A DNA stretch of 64,000 nt from Novosphingobium mathurense (GTDB taxonomy: Bacteria > Pseudomonadota > Alphaproteobacteria > Sphingomonadales > Sphingomonadaceae), in contig NZ_FVZE01000001.1 of assembly GCF_900168325.1 (NCBI RefSeq), positions 1 through 64,000 of the forward strand, given 5' to 3'. This document shows, in pieces, positions 1 to 6,502 of the stretch. The notes below the pieces were generated by a model that saw nothing but the letters and a program-made list of their open reading frames with translations, was not told where the DNA came from and ran no database searches. The translations under genes were made by a program, and so were the position numbers. Position 1 is the stretch's first letter, and every line of letters starts with the position of its first letter.

Positions 1-39
1 CCGGGGGCATGTGGTTTTGGGCAGGATTAGAGGCAGACG

Positions 40-288
40 ATGTTTTTCTCTCCCTCGGTCCCGATTGGGGCTGGACTGTCAGGATATGTCGCCGAGATTT
101 CAGCCGCGTTCATCTGCGCGGCCTTGGGCATCGCGCCGACCGTTCGCCATTCCGATTATGTCGGCTCATGGCTCGAAGTCATGCGCGAGGATAACCGCGC
201 GATCTTCCGTGCAGCGGGTCAGGCCAGCAAGGCCGCAGATTATATCCTCGCTTATGGCGAAGACCAAAACGGGAGGCAGGCGGCATGA
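40..288 (+). pseudogene. C-terminal fragment of ArdC-like antirestriction protein
   Basis: The reading frame encodes about 82 residues matching the end of ArdC-type antirestriction proteins: a VAEISAAFICAALGI segment, then PTVRHSDYVGSWLEV, REDNRAI and QASKAADYIL. In that family the helices follow a zincin-type metalloprotease motif and an N-terminal ssDNA-binding domain; both are missing here. An in-frame stop at 28-30 separates the fragment from any upstream part, so it is either a decayed gene or has a frameshift at the window edge. The ATG at 40 is only the first Met, not a convincing start. The stop overlaps the next start (ATGA). ArdC proteins protect incoming plasmid DNA from restriction. 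Confidence 0.5.
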
Positions 289-692
289 TCCCGCTTCCTC
301 CCGATCTTCGCGCGAAGCTGCTGGCGAACGGGGCCGCGCGTGGTCCCGACCATGCGCCGCTCTTGAAGCTGTTCAATCCCATCGGCGCGGCGACATGGCT
401 TGCATCGGAACTCTATGAGGACGGCGACACCCTGTTCGGACTGGCCGACCTTGGTTTCGGATGCCCGGAAATGGGCACGTTCAGCCTCACCGAAATCGCA
501 TCGGTCCGCCTTCCCTATGGCCTGCGGATCGAGCGCGATCTGTATTTTCGCGCCCGCTTCGGCCTCACCGTCTATTCCGATGCCGCGCGTATCGCGGGCC
601 GCATCACCGAGGACGAGCGGCTACTGGCAACGGCGGCGCGCGCGCGTGAATTGAACCGAAACACCGAGATTCCGCCCGACCCGGACGGATGA
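285..692 (+). CDS. DUF2958 domain protein
   Basis: The 135-residue protein has the DUF2958 pattern: an N-terminal LPPDLRAKLLANG, a central PVVKLFNP-like segment (LLKLFNPIGAATWLASEL), the acidic DTLFGLADLGFGCPEMG stretch, and a C-terminal LTVYSDAARIAG. The family is common on conjugative plasmids and ICEs of alpha- and gammaproteobacteria and has no established biochemical role. It is translationally coupled to the ArdC-like fragment by a 4-base overlap and lies about 100 bases before the parB-like gene. Confidence 0.85.
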   Translation: MIPLPPDLRAKLLANGAARGPDHAPLLKLFNPIGAATWLASELYEDGDTLFGLADLGFGCPEMGTFSLTEIASVRLPYGLRIERDLYFRARFGLTVYSDAARIAGRITEDERLLATAARARELNRNTEIPPDPDG

Positions 693-721
693 GCCCGCGC
701 GGACTCTTCTCCGCGTTTATC

Positions 722-765
722 CCGGCTCCGTCCGCCGCAATTCCCTTAACAGTGAACGGAGCCGG
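722..765. promoter_or_regulatory. 10-bp inverted repeat upstream of the parB-like gene
   Basis: CCGGCTCCGT (722-731) and ACGGAGCCGG (756-765) are perfectly complementary across a 24-base loop, in the gap between DUF2958 and the ParB-like gene. It ends 26 bases before the ATG at 792. There is no T-run, so it is more likely an operator or leader structure than a terminator. The function is inferred from position only. Confidence 0.4.
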
Positions 766-791
766 TCCACCCCAAGAAGGAGTGAAGACCC

Positions 792-2597
792 ATGCAACTC
801 GCAAATATCGAACTTGGCAAGCTGTTCGTCAGCAAGACCAATATGCGCCATGCCGACAAGGCCCCGGACGTTTCCGACATTCTCCCCACCGTGAAGGCGC
901 GCGGCGTCATCGTGCCGCTGATCGTGCGTCCCGGCGAGGACGAGGGCAAGCCTGATATGTTCGGGATCGTCGCAGGCGCGCGCCGCTTCCATGCCGCCGG
1001 TCTTGCCGCGCAGGAAAACGGCGAAGCCGACGCCCTGCCATGCGCGATCATGGAGCCGGGCGACGATGCCGCTGCACTGGAAGCCTCGCTGATCGAAAAT
1101 ATCGGCAGGCTCGATCCCGACGAAGTCACCCAATGGGACACCTTCACCCGCCTCGTGCAGAAGGAAGGCCGGACGCCCGAACAGATCGGGCAGACCTTCG
1201 GCCTTACCGACCTTTATGTCCGCCGCATCCTTGCACTCGGCAATCTGCTGCCCCGCATCCGCAACCTCTATCGTGATGGCGAGATCAATGCCGCGAGCGT
1301 CCGCCATCTGACCCTTGCGACCAAGGCGCAGCAGAAGGAGTGGTTGGCCCTGTTCGACAGCCCGGACGAATATGTCCCCACCGGCCAGCAACTCAAATTA
1401 TGGTTGTTCGGCGGCGCGTCCATTTCCACCAAGAACGCGATCTTTCCGCTCGACGGATATAAGGGCAAGATCGTCGCTGACCTGTTCGGCGAGGACGGCA
1501 TTTTCGCCGATGCCGATCAGTTCTGGCGCGCACAGAATGAAGCCATCGCCGTCAGGCGCGACGAGCTTCTGGCCGCTGGCTGGGCCGATGTCGAAATCAT
1601 GGAACCGGGGCGCTATTTCCATGCGTGGGAATATGAACGGACGCCCAAGACCAAGGGCGGCAAGGTGTTCATCAGCATCACCCACGGCGGCGAAGTCGAA
1701 ATCCACGAGGGCTACCTGTCGGGCAAAGAGGCGAAGAAGGCCCGCGCCCAGCAAGCCAGATCGGGCCAAACCGAGGCCGACAAACAGGCCGCGCGCGACC
1801 AGCGCAGCGAGACGACGAGCAGCTTGCAGACCTATATCGACCTCCACCGCCATGCCGCCGCCCGCGCCGTGCTGACCGACCATCCCGGCGCCGCGCTGCG
1901 CCTGATGGTCGCCCATGCCATCACCGGATCGCCGCTTTGGACCATAAAGACCGAGAGGTCCCATTGCCGCAATGAGGCGACCGCCGAGAGCGTCGAAACC
2001 AGCACGGCGGAAGCTTTATTCGATGCCAGACGCCGCGCGGCTCTGGCGCTGCTGGACTTCTCGCACGAGGAACCGACCGTCACGGGCGGGAATGGCAGGA
2101 GCGAAGGAACCGCCGCGATCTTCGCCCGGCTGCTCGCCCTTGGCGACGGCGATGTGCTCGCCATTCTCGCCGTGGTCATGGGCGAGACGATGGAAGCAGG
2201 CAGCGCCGTGGTCGAGGCCGTGGGCAGCTATCTCAAGGTCGATATGGGCGCGCTATGGACTCCCGACGATGCGCTGTTCGATCTTGTCCGTGACCGGCAG
2301 GTGGCGAATGCCATGCTGCGCGAAGTGGCGGGCAAAAAGGTTGCGGACGGTAATATCGCGGAGAAGGTGAAGACGCAGAAAGCTATTGTCCGCGACTGCC
2401 TGACCGGCAGCAATGACCGCAGGAAGGTCGAGGGCTGGGTTCCCCGCTGGCTGCGTTTCCCCGCGGCCAGCTATACTGCCCGGCCTTTCGCGTCCCTCGC
2501 CAAGTGGAAGCAGATCGAGCCGCATATGAAGGGACTGCCCACGCCGCTTCCCGTCGAGATCGGGCCGGTCGATCCCTACGCGGTCGCGGCGGAGTGA
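792..2597 (+). CDS. ParB/RepB-family partition-like protein
   Basis: The 601-residue protein has a ParB/Spo0J-type N-terminal domain. A short strand-rich segment includes the GARRFHA box (family GERRxxA), followed by ALEASLIENIGRLDPDE and a helix-turn-helix near residues 120-150 (RTPEQIGQTFGLTDLYVRRIL). The remainder is a long C-terminal region, with a charged, probably disordered stretch around residues 310-345. It is about twice the length of chromosomal ParB, which is usual for the sphingomonad element-borne type. No ParA is seen beside it, so a role in partition, in regulation or as a nuclease-like ParB remains open. The start is supported by an AAGGAG-type site about 10 bases upstream. 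Confidence 0.85.
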   Translation: MQLANIELGKLFVSKTNMRHADKAPDVSDILPTVKARGVIVPLIVRPGEDEGKPDMFGIVAGARRFHAAGLAAQENGEADALPCAIMEPGDDAAALEASLIENIGRLDPDEVTQWDTFTRLVQKEGRTPEQIGQTFGLTDLYVRRILALGNLLPRIRNLYRDGEINAASVRHLTLATKAQQKEWLALFDSPDEYVPTGQQLKLWLFGGASISTKNAIFPLDGYKGKIVADLFGEDGIFADADQFWRAQNEAIAVRRDELLAAGWADVEIMEPGRYFHAWEYERTPKTKGGKVFISITHGGEVEIHEGYLSGKEAKKARAQQARSGQTEADKQAARDQRSETTSSLQTYIDLHRHAAARAVLTDHPGAALRLMVAHAITGSPLWTIKTERSHCRNEATAESVETSTAEALFDARRRAALALLDFSHEEPTVTGGNGRSEGTAAIFARLLALGDGDVLAILAVVMGETMEAGSAVVEAVGSYLKVDMGALWTPDDALFDLVRDRQVANAMLREVAGKKVADGNIAEKVKTQKAIVRDCLTGSNDRRKVEGWVPRWLRFPAASYTARPFASLAKWKQIEPHMKGLPTPLPVEIGPVDPYAVAAE

Positions 2598-2603
2598 ATT
2601 AAC

Positions 2604-2629
2604 AAAGGGACGGCAATCGCCGTCCCTTT
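2604..2629 (+). terminator. Hairpin terminator after the parB-like gene
   Basis: AAAGGGACGGC (2604-2614) pairs perfectly with GCCGTCCCTTT (2619-2629) around an AATC loop, 6 bases after the ParB-like stop. Because the arms end in A and T runs, it could also stop minus-strand transcription from the convergent gene at 2669-3310. Confidence 0.75.
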
Positions 2630-2654
2630 CACCATGTCTGGCCTGAAAAATCGC

Positions 2655-2687
2655 GCCGGTACACGCGGCTATGCCGCGCGTACCGGC
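2655..2687 (-). terminator. GC-rich hairpin over the stop codon of the 2669-3310 gene
   Basis: GCCGGTAC (2655-2662) and CGCGGC (2664-2669) pair with GCCGCG (2673-2678) and GTACCGGC (2680-2687). This makes a 14-bp stem with one mismatch and a 3-base loop. It covers the end of the minus-strand gene and probably works together with the hairpin at 2604-2629 as a convergent terminator. Confidence 0.4.
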
Positions 2688-3310
2688 GTATACAGCATTT
2701 CGAAAAAATCGTCGGCCAAATCGCAGGCCGTCTGCGGCAGCAAGCCATCCACCGTTCCGACAAAAGTCGATCCATCGAACATCGCTTGGGTTGGATCGAG
2801 TCTGGTGCGCTCCTGAAACCGCTTGAACATGGCGCGCATCAAGGTGGTGCCCGCATCGCCACGGAGATGCGCGTCATAATTCTTCTCCGTCGATATGCAG
2901 TCCCAGTTCAGCCGCCAATATTTGCGTCCTATATGCAGATAGACGAAAGGGACGTTGCGGCGCTGGCAGGCATAAAACCAGTTGTCGTTCGCTGCCCGCT
3001 CACGCTTGGCGAAAGCCCTCCAGATCGGATCGGGCAATGCCTCTCTCGCCATGCCGCTCAGATCAACGGCCTGATCGTCTGCGCCGAAGTCACTCAACCG
3101 TTCAGTCAGTTTCACGTCGCTGACCCGAGCGAGCGGCGGATATTTTTCGCGCGATGCCTTCATCCCGGCCAGCAGCGCGGCGTGCGTGCGATAGCCGAGC
3201 GCGGCGGCCAGCCCCTCGCTTATGTAGCTGGATTTGACGTGCGGGAGCGCCGTGCGCAGGCGGCTTTTGAGGTGATGAAGATTGGCATGCGTCAGCAGAA
3301 TGGCGGCCAT
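2669..3310 (-). CDS. Conserved hypothetical protein of conjugative elements
   Basis: The 213-residue protein starts at the ATG at 3310, which has an AAAGGA site about 7 bases upstream; a longer reading to 3340 is possible but less likely. The N-terminal third (LTHANLHHLKSRLRTAL, SYISEGLAAALGYRTHAALL) resembles the short helical module of glyoxalase-related or plasmid-borne hypothetical proteins and suggests a nucleic-acid or protein interaction. The rest is mixed alpha/beta with tryptophan-rich segments (YWRLNWDCIS). I do not recognise a catalytic motif. It is convergent with parB and faces the DUF736 gene across a 525-base gap. Confidence 0.65.
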   Translation of the reverse strand: MAAILLTHANLHHLKSRLRTALPHVKSSYISEGLAAALGYRTHAALLAGMKASREKYPPLARVSDVKLTERLSDFGADDQAVDLSGMAREALPDPIWRAFAKRERAANDNWFYACQRRNVPFVYLHIGRKYWRLNWDCISTEKNYDAHLRGDAGTTLMRAMFKRFQERTRLDPTQAMFDGSTFVGTVDGLLPQTACDLADDFFEMLYTPVRAA

Positions 3311-3835
3311 GCGACCGTTCCTTTCGTATTTAGCCGTCATTCGCCGATTACGTGACGGCCCGAAAAGGATCGGTGCGTCGTAAAGATTTGATCCGCTTTG
3401 ACCCGGCGACAGGTCCGGTCGGATCGACCGCCGTCCATGCTATCAGTTCCTTCCGTCAGCACAAGCGGCAGGTGCGATTCCCCCGACGACAGAGCATCGT
3501 CCGGCAATCCTGCGCTCATATGTCGGCAGGCTTCGGGGACGCGAAAGAACGTCCTTGGGCGGACAACCGGCCTCGCTTCGCATCTCGCACCGGGCGCGAT
3601 CTCGGCTGCATGTCGGACCTATGGGCGGTCCTGGCCGCCCGCAACCGGGATGCGCTTGCCTATTTTCCCCGCCGCGTGAACGCGGCTCCTCGCGGTCGCT
3701 GCGCTCCAAAATAGCCCGCGCACCCGGTCCTTCGCTTACGCTCCGGCCCTTGCGGGTGCAGGCGTCCCGGCCAGCCCATCACGGTCCATGCATCGCCGGG
3801 GATCGGCTCCGGCGGACAGTAAAGGAGTATATGTC
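3311..3835. other. Non-coding gap between divergent genes
   Basis: No frame here reads like a protein. The gap must hold the promoters of the minus-strand gene starting at 3310 and of DUF736 at 3836. GCACCCG (3720-3726) and CGGGTGC (3753-3759) can pair as a leader hairpin upstream of DUF736. No promoter is clear enough to call. Confidence 0.4.
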
Positions 3836-4168
3836 ATGTCCACTCTCGGTATCGTCTCGCGCAACCCTGAAACCAACGAAATGCGCGGGAGCATCGCGCT
3901 CCTCGGCCGCCGCAATCCGGTCGGCATCGAGATCGTTCCCAATCCCGCCAAGGCGAGCGAACGCCAGCCCGATTTCCGCATCTACAGCGGTGCGAACGAG
4001 CTCGGCGCTGGCTGGATCAAGGTCAGTCGCGAGACCGGAAAGCCCTATATCTCGCTGCGCATCTTCCACCCGCAGATCGCGCAGTGGCCGATCTATGCCA
4101 ATCTCGGTCGCGCCGCCGGGCAGGACGATGACGACGTGCTTGCCGTGATCGTCAACGAAGCTGCCTGA
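3836..4168 (+). CDS. DUF736 family protein
   Basis: The 110-residue protein starts at the ATG at 3836, 8 bases after an AAAGGAG site. It shows the DUF736 layout: an N-terminal strand (STLGIVSRN), the NPETNEMRGSIALL region, then DFRIYSGANELGAGW, PYISLRIFHP and a C-terminal PIYANLGRA. The family is small, beta-rich, and almost confined to plasmids and ICEs of alphaproteobacteria; its function is unknown. A second DUF736-like gene lies at 31235-31579, so the transfer region is bracketed by two members. Confidence 0.85.
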   Translation: MSTLGIVSRNPETNEMRGSIALLGRRNPVGIEIVPNPAKASERQPDFRIYSGANELGAGWIKVSRETGKPYISLRIFHPQIAQWPIYANLGRAAGQDDDDVLAVIVNEAA

Positions 4169-4179
4169 CCGGCTCGCAG

Positions 4180-4210
4180 GCCCCCGCGTCCTCTCCGGCG
4201 CGGGGGCTTT
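4180..4210 (+). terminator. Hairpin terminator after DUF736
   Basis: GCCCCCGCG (4180-4188) pairs perfectly with CGCGGGGGC (4199-4207) around a 10-base loop and is followed by TTT. It begins 11 bases after the DUF736 stop and separates it from the HTH-traF-lytic transglycosylase unit. Confidence 0.7.
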
Positions 4211-4351
4211 GCGTATCCAATTCCTGGATCGCCCGAATCCGGGGGCTGGCTGAAACGGGCCTGCCCGAGCGCACCCCGGCGCGTCCAAATGCTCTCCGGC
4301 ATCCGAGGCGATGAACCCGTCGCTTCCATGCCCGAAAAAGGAGCATCAGAC

Positions 4352-4597
4352 ATGGACGACGACGATCCGAACGCCCGCGCAGCGCGGGCGCGAAAGGGCA
4401 GCCCGTTCCTCAATACCGCACAGGCCGCCTTCTATATCGGCCTCAACTGGCGGACGCTCGAACAGATGCGGTGGAAAGGGCTCGGCCCGCGCTTCCGCCG
4501 CCATGGCCGTTTCATCCGATACCATATCGACGACCTCGACGAGTGGTCGCGCACCAACGGCCAGATGCCCCCGGCGATGGGAGGCCGCGATGCGTAA
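4352..4597 (+). CDS. Small helix-turn-helix (AlpA/excisionase-like) protein
   Basis: The 81-residue protein starts at the ATG at 4352, 8 bases after an AAGGAG site. After an acidic start, FLNTAQAAFYIGLNWRTLEQMRWKG forms a MerR/AlpA-type winged HTH, followed by GPRFRRHGRFIRYHIDDLDEWS, the usual wing and 'the helix that reads the site'. This family controls or assists excision and transfer functions in mobile elements. Its stop overlaps the traF start by 8 bases, so the two are co-translated. Confidence 0.8.
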   Translation: MDDDDPNARAARARKGSPFLNTAQAAFYIGLNWRTLEQMRWKGLGPRFRRHGRFIRYHIDDLDEWSRTNGQMPPAMGGRDA

Positions 4598-5177
4598 ACG
4601 GCTCCCGAAACCCACGCCCGCACCGCTGCTCGAATGGCATCCGCCACTCGCCCGCCAGCTTCGGGGGCGCCGCCGACCGGTCCTGATCGCAGGCAGCATC
4701 GGCTTGGCTCTGATCGGGCTTACCACGACGCTCGACTTCGCCATCCGGCCAGCCCCGCGCCTGATCTGGAATGCGTCGGCGAGCGCCCCCATCGGGCTGT
4801 GGCGGGTTGATCCCTATGCCCGTTTCCGCGCTGGCGACATGGTTTTGGCACACACGCCCGAAAGCGTTCGCTCGCTTGCCGCCGCGCGCCATTATCTGCC
4901 CGCCAATGTGCCGCTCCTGAAGCGGATCGCCGCGCGCGATGGCGATGATGTCTGCGCGCTCGGTTACGAGATTTTCGTCAATGGCGCGAAGGTCGCGGAT
5001 CGCCGCACCGCCGACCGGCAGGGTCGCCCGCTGCCCTGGTGGAACGGATGCGAACTGCTCCGGGGCAGGCGCGTGTTCTTGCTGATGGATGCGCCGGACT
5101 CGTTCGATGGTCGCTATTTCGGACCGATCAATGAGGACGCGCTGATTGGAAAGGCGGTGCCATTGTGGCTGCGCTGA
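4590..5177 (+). CDS. traF: TraF-type S26 signal peptidase of the conjugation system
   Basis: The 195-residue protein has an N-terminal membrane segment (about residues 31-50). It is followed by the S26 nucleophile region SASAPIGLW (Ser65 likely catalytic) and the general-base segment PLLKRIAARDGD (Lys111). In RP4-like systems TraF cleaves and cyclises the TrbC pilin, and trbC is present at 22740. The ATG at 4590 overlaps the upstream HTH gene. The end overlaps the next gene by 13 bases, making one tight unit of HTH, traF and lytic transglycosylase. Confidence 0.9.
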   Translation: MRKRLPKPTPAPLLEWHPPLARQLRGRRRPVLIAGSIGLALIGLTTTLDFAIRPAPRLIWNASASAPIGLWRVDPYARFRAGDMVLAHTPESVRSLAAARHYLPANVPLLKRIAARDGDDVCALGYEIFVNGAKVADRRTADRQGRPLPWWNGCELLRGRRVFLLMDAPDSFDGRYFGPINEDALIGKAVPLWLR

Positions 5178-5821
5178 TCCGTCCCTTCACGCCGCTTCTG
5201 CTCTCGCTCGCGATACCGTCCGCGACGTTAGCGCAGTCCACGCCAATGGTGGAACACGTCTCTCCGGCGATCGAACGCTGGCGTTCATTCATCGCCGAAG
5301 CCTCGCGCCGGTTCGGCGTACCACAGGCATGGATCACGGCCGTCATGCAGGCCGAAAGCCGAGGCCGAACGCATCTCCATGGCCGTCCGATCACCTCCAG
5401 CGCCGGTGCGATGGGACTGATGCAGATCATGCCCGGCACATGGGAAGCTCTGCGCCGCCAGCACGGGCTTGGTCCCGATCCGCATGATCCGCGCGATAAT
5501 ATCCTGGCGGGCACAGCCTACCTGCGCGCCATGTATGATCGCTTCGGATATCCCGGTCTGTTCGCCGCCTATAATGCTGGCCCCGGACGTTACGCGGAGC
5601 ATTTGCGCACAGGAAGGCCGCTTCCCGGCGAGACGCGCGCCTATATCTCCCAGCTCGCGCGAGCACCGGCCACGCCCACGATGCCGCCTGCGATCCTGTC
5701 GGGAACGCGGCTCTTCTTCGCGCTGGGGAGGGTGAGCAAACCGGTCCCAACAGCCAGCGAAGCGCCGCCAGAAAACCCGCTGTTCGCGACACTGGAACAG
5801 TCGCGGGAGGATCAGAAATGA
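5165..5821 (+). CDS. Lytic transglycosylase, SLT domain
   Basis: The 218-residue protein starts at a GTG inside traF. The N-terminus is a signal peptide (LLLSLAIPSATLAQS). The catalytic domain has AVMQAESRG (Glu64 catalytic), GAMGLMQIMPGTW and LFAAYNAGPGRY, the standard family-1 soluble lytic transglycosylase motifs. Such VirB1-like enzymes open peptidoglycan locally so that the type IV secretion channel can be assembled in the periplasm. About 60 residues after the domain are low-complexity. Confidence 0.9.
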   Translation: MAALIRPFTPLLLSLAIPSATLAQSTPMVEHVSPAIERWRSFIAEASRRFGVPQAWITAVMQAESRGRTHLHGRPITSSAGAMGLMQIMPGTWEALRRQHGLGPDPHDPRDNILAGTAYLRAMYDRFGYPGLFAAYNAGPGRYAEHLRTGRPLPGETRAYISQLARAPATPTMPPAILSGTRLFFALGRVSKPVPTASEAPPENPLFATLEQSREDQK

Positions 5822-5911
5822 GAGATCCGGCGTTTGTGGAGAGGAGGATATCCGCTCAGACCAGCCCAGTATCCGGCATGGATCGGGCCGCCTCAAGGAC
5901 GACGCCGGACA

Positions 5912-5978
5912 CGATTTTTTCCGGCTCGGCAAGGCAGGTTCCCTCCTCATTGATATGCTGCCTGGCCGGAAAAAATCG
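5912..5978 (+). other. Long imperfect palindrome, candidate oriT or leader hairpin
   Basis: CGATTTTTTCCGGC (5912-5925) is perfectly complementary to GCCGGAAAAAATCG (5965-5978). Inside it AGGCAG (5932-5937) pairs with CTGCCT (5958-5963), giving a 20-bp interrupted stem with a 20-base apical loop. It lies in non-coding DNA between the lytic transglycosylase and the relaxase, where a MOBP-type oriT is often found. The nic site cannot be identified by eye, so the oriT role is inference. Confidence 0.4.
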
Positions 5979-6076
5979 CGCCCGGCATCGCCGCTCGCGC
6001 GGCCGCTTCGCGGTCCTTGACCCGACCCGCTCCATACCGGGCGCAGCCTGCATCTTTCGAAGATCAGGAGGCGATG

Positions 6077-6211
6077 ATGACCATTCAGCAGCATATCGAC
6101 GAGCTTCGGGCCGAACTGTCATGGAACGACGATCCGGCCGAAATCCGACAGATCGAGGCCGAATTGCAGGACGCACTGGCAGAACTGGAGCGGCAGCGAC
6201 GGGAGGATTGA
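6077..6211 (+). CDS. Small coiled-coil protein, hypothetical
   Basis: The 44-residue protein begins at the second of two adjacent ATGs; AGGAGG at 6066-6071 has proper spacing to 6077. It is almost wholly helical and charged (QQHIDELRAEL, IRQIEAELQDALAELERQ), consistent with a short coiled coil. Similar small proteins are common near conjugation genes in sphingomonads, but no function is known. It is the only convincing gene between the lytic transglycosylase and the relaxase. Confidence 0.6.
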   Translation: MTIQQHIDELRAELSWNDDPAEIRQIEAELQDALAELERQRRED

Positions 6212-6403
6212 CGGGGTTTGGGGAACGGTGTCGCCCGGCGTCGTTCCCGGCCTTTTCCATGATCGCGGCAAAGGCAGGAAGACGAAGGACGGGAGCGTTT
6301 CCGAGGGGAGAAAGGGTAAGGCAAGATCAAAGAAATGGCGTCATGCCCTTCGGGCACTCCGCCATAACTCATTGTCTGCACATCATTTTCTGGATGATCG
6401 CCG

Positions 6404-6478
6404 ATGGCGCCATCCGGGAGGCTGTGGCGCCATACCCCGTCGAAGCCCCCGGATTTCTGGGCTTTTCCATGGCGCCAT
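6404..6478 (+). repeat. Three TGGCGCCA palindromes upstream of the relaxase gene
   Basis: TGGCGCCA occurs at 6405-6412, 6425-6432 and 6470-6477, all in the 100 bases before the relaxase start. The outer copies are extended (ATGGCGCCAT at 6404-6413 and 6469-6478; the first is a 12-bp palindrome, 6403-6414). Such clustered dyads suit binding of a relaxosome accessory protein or repressor. The 291-base stretch 6212-6502 holds no gene. Confidence 0.5.
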
Positions 6479-6502
6479 CGGCAGAAGCCGGAGGGATGCG
6501 CC

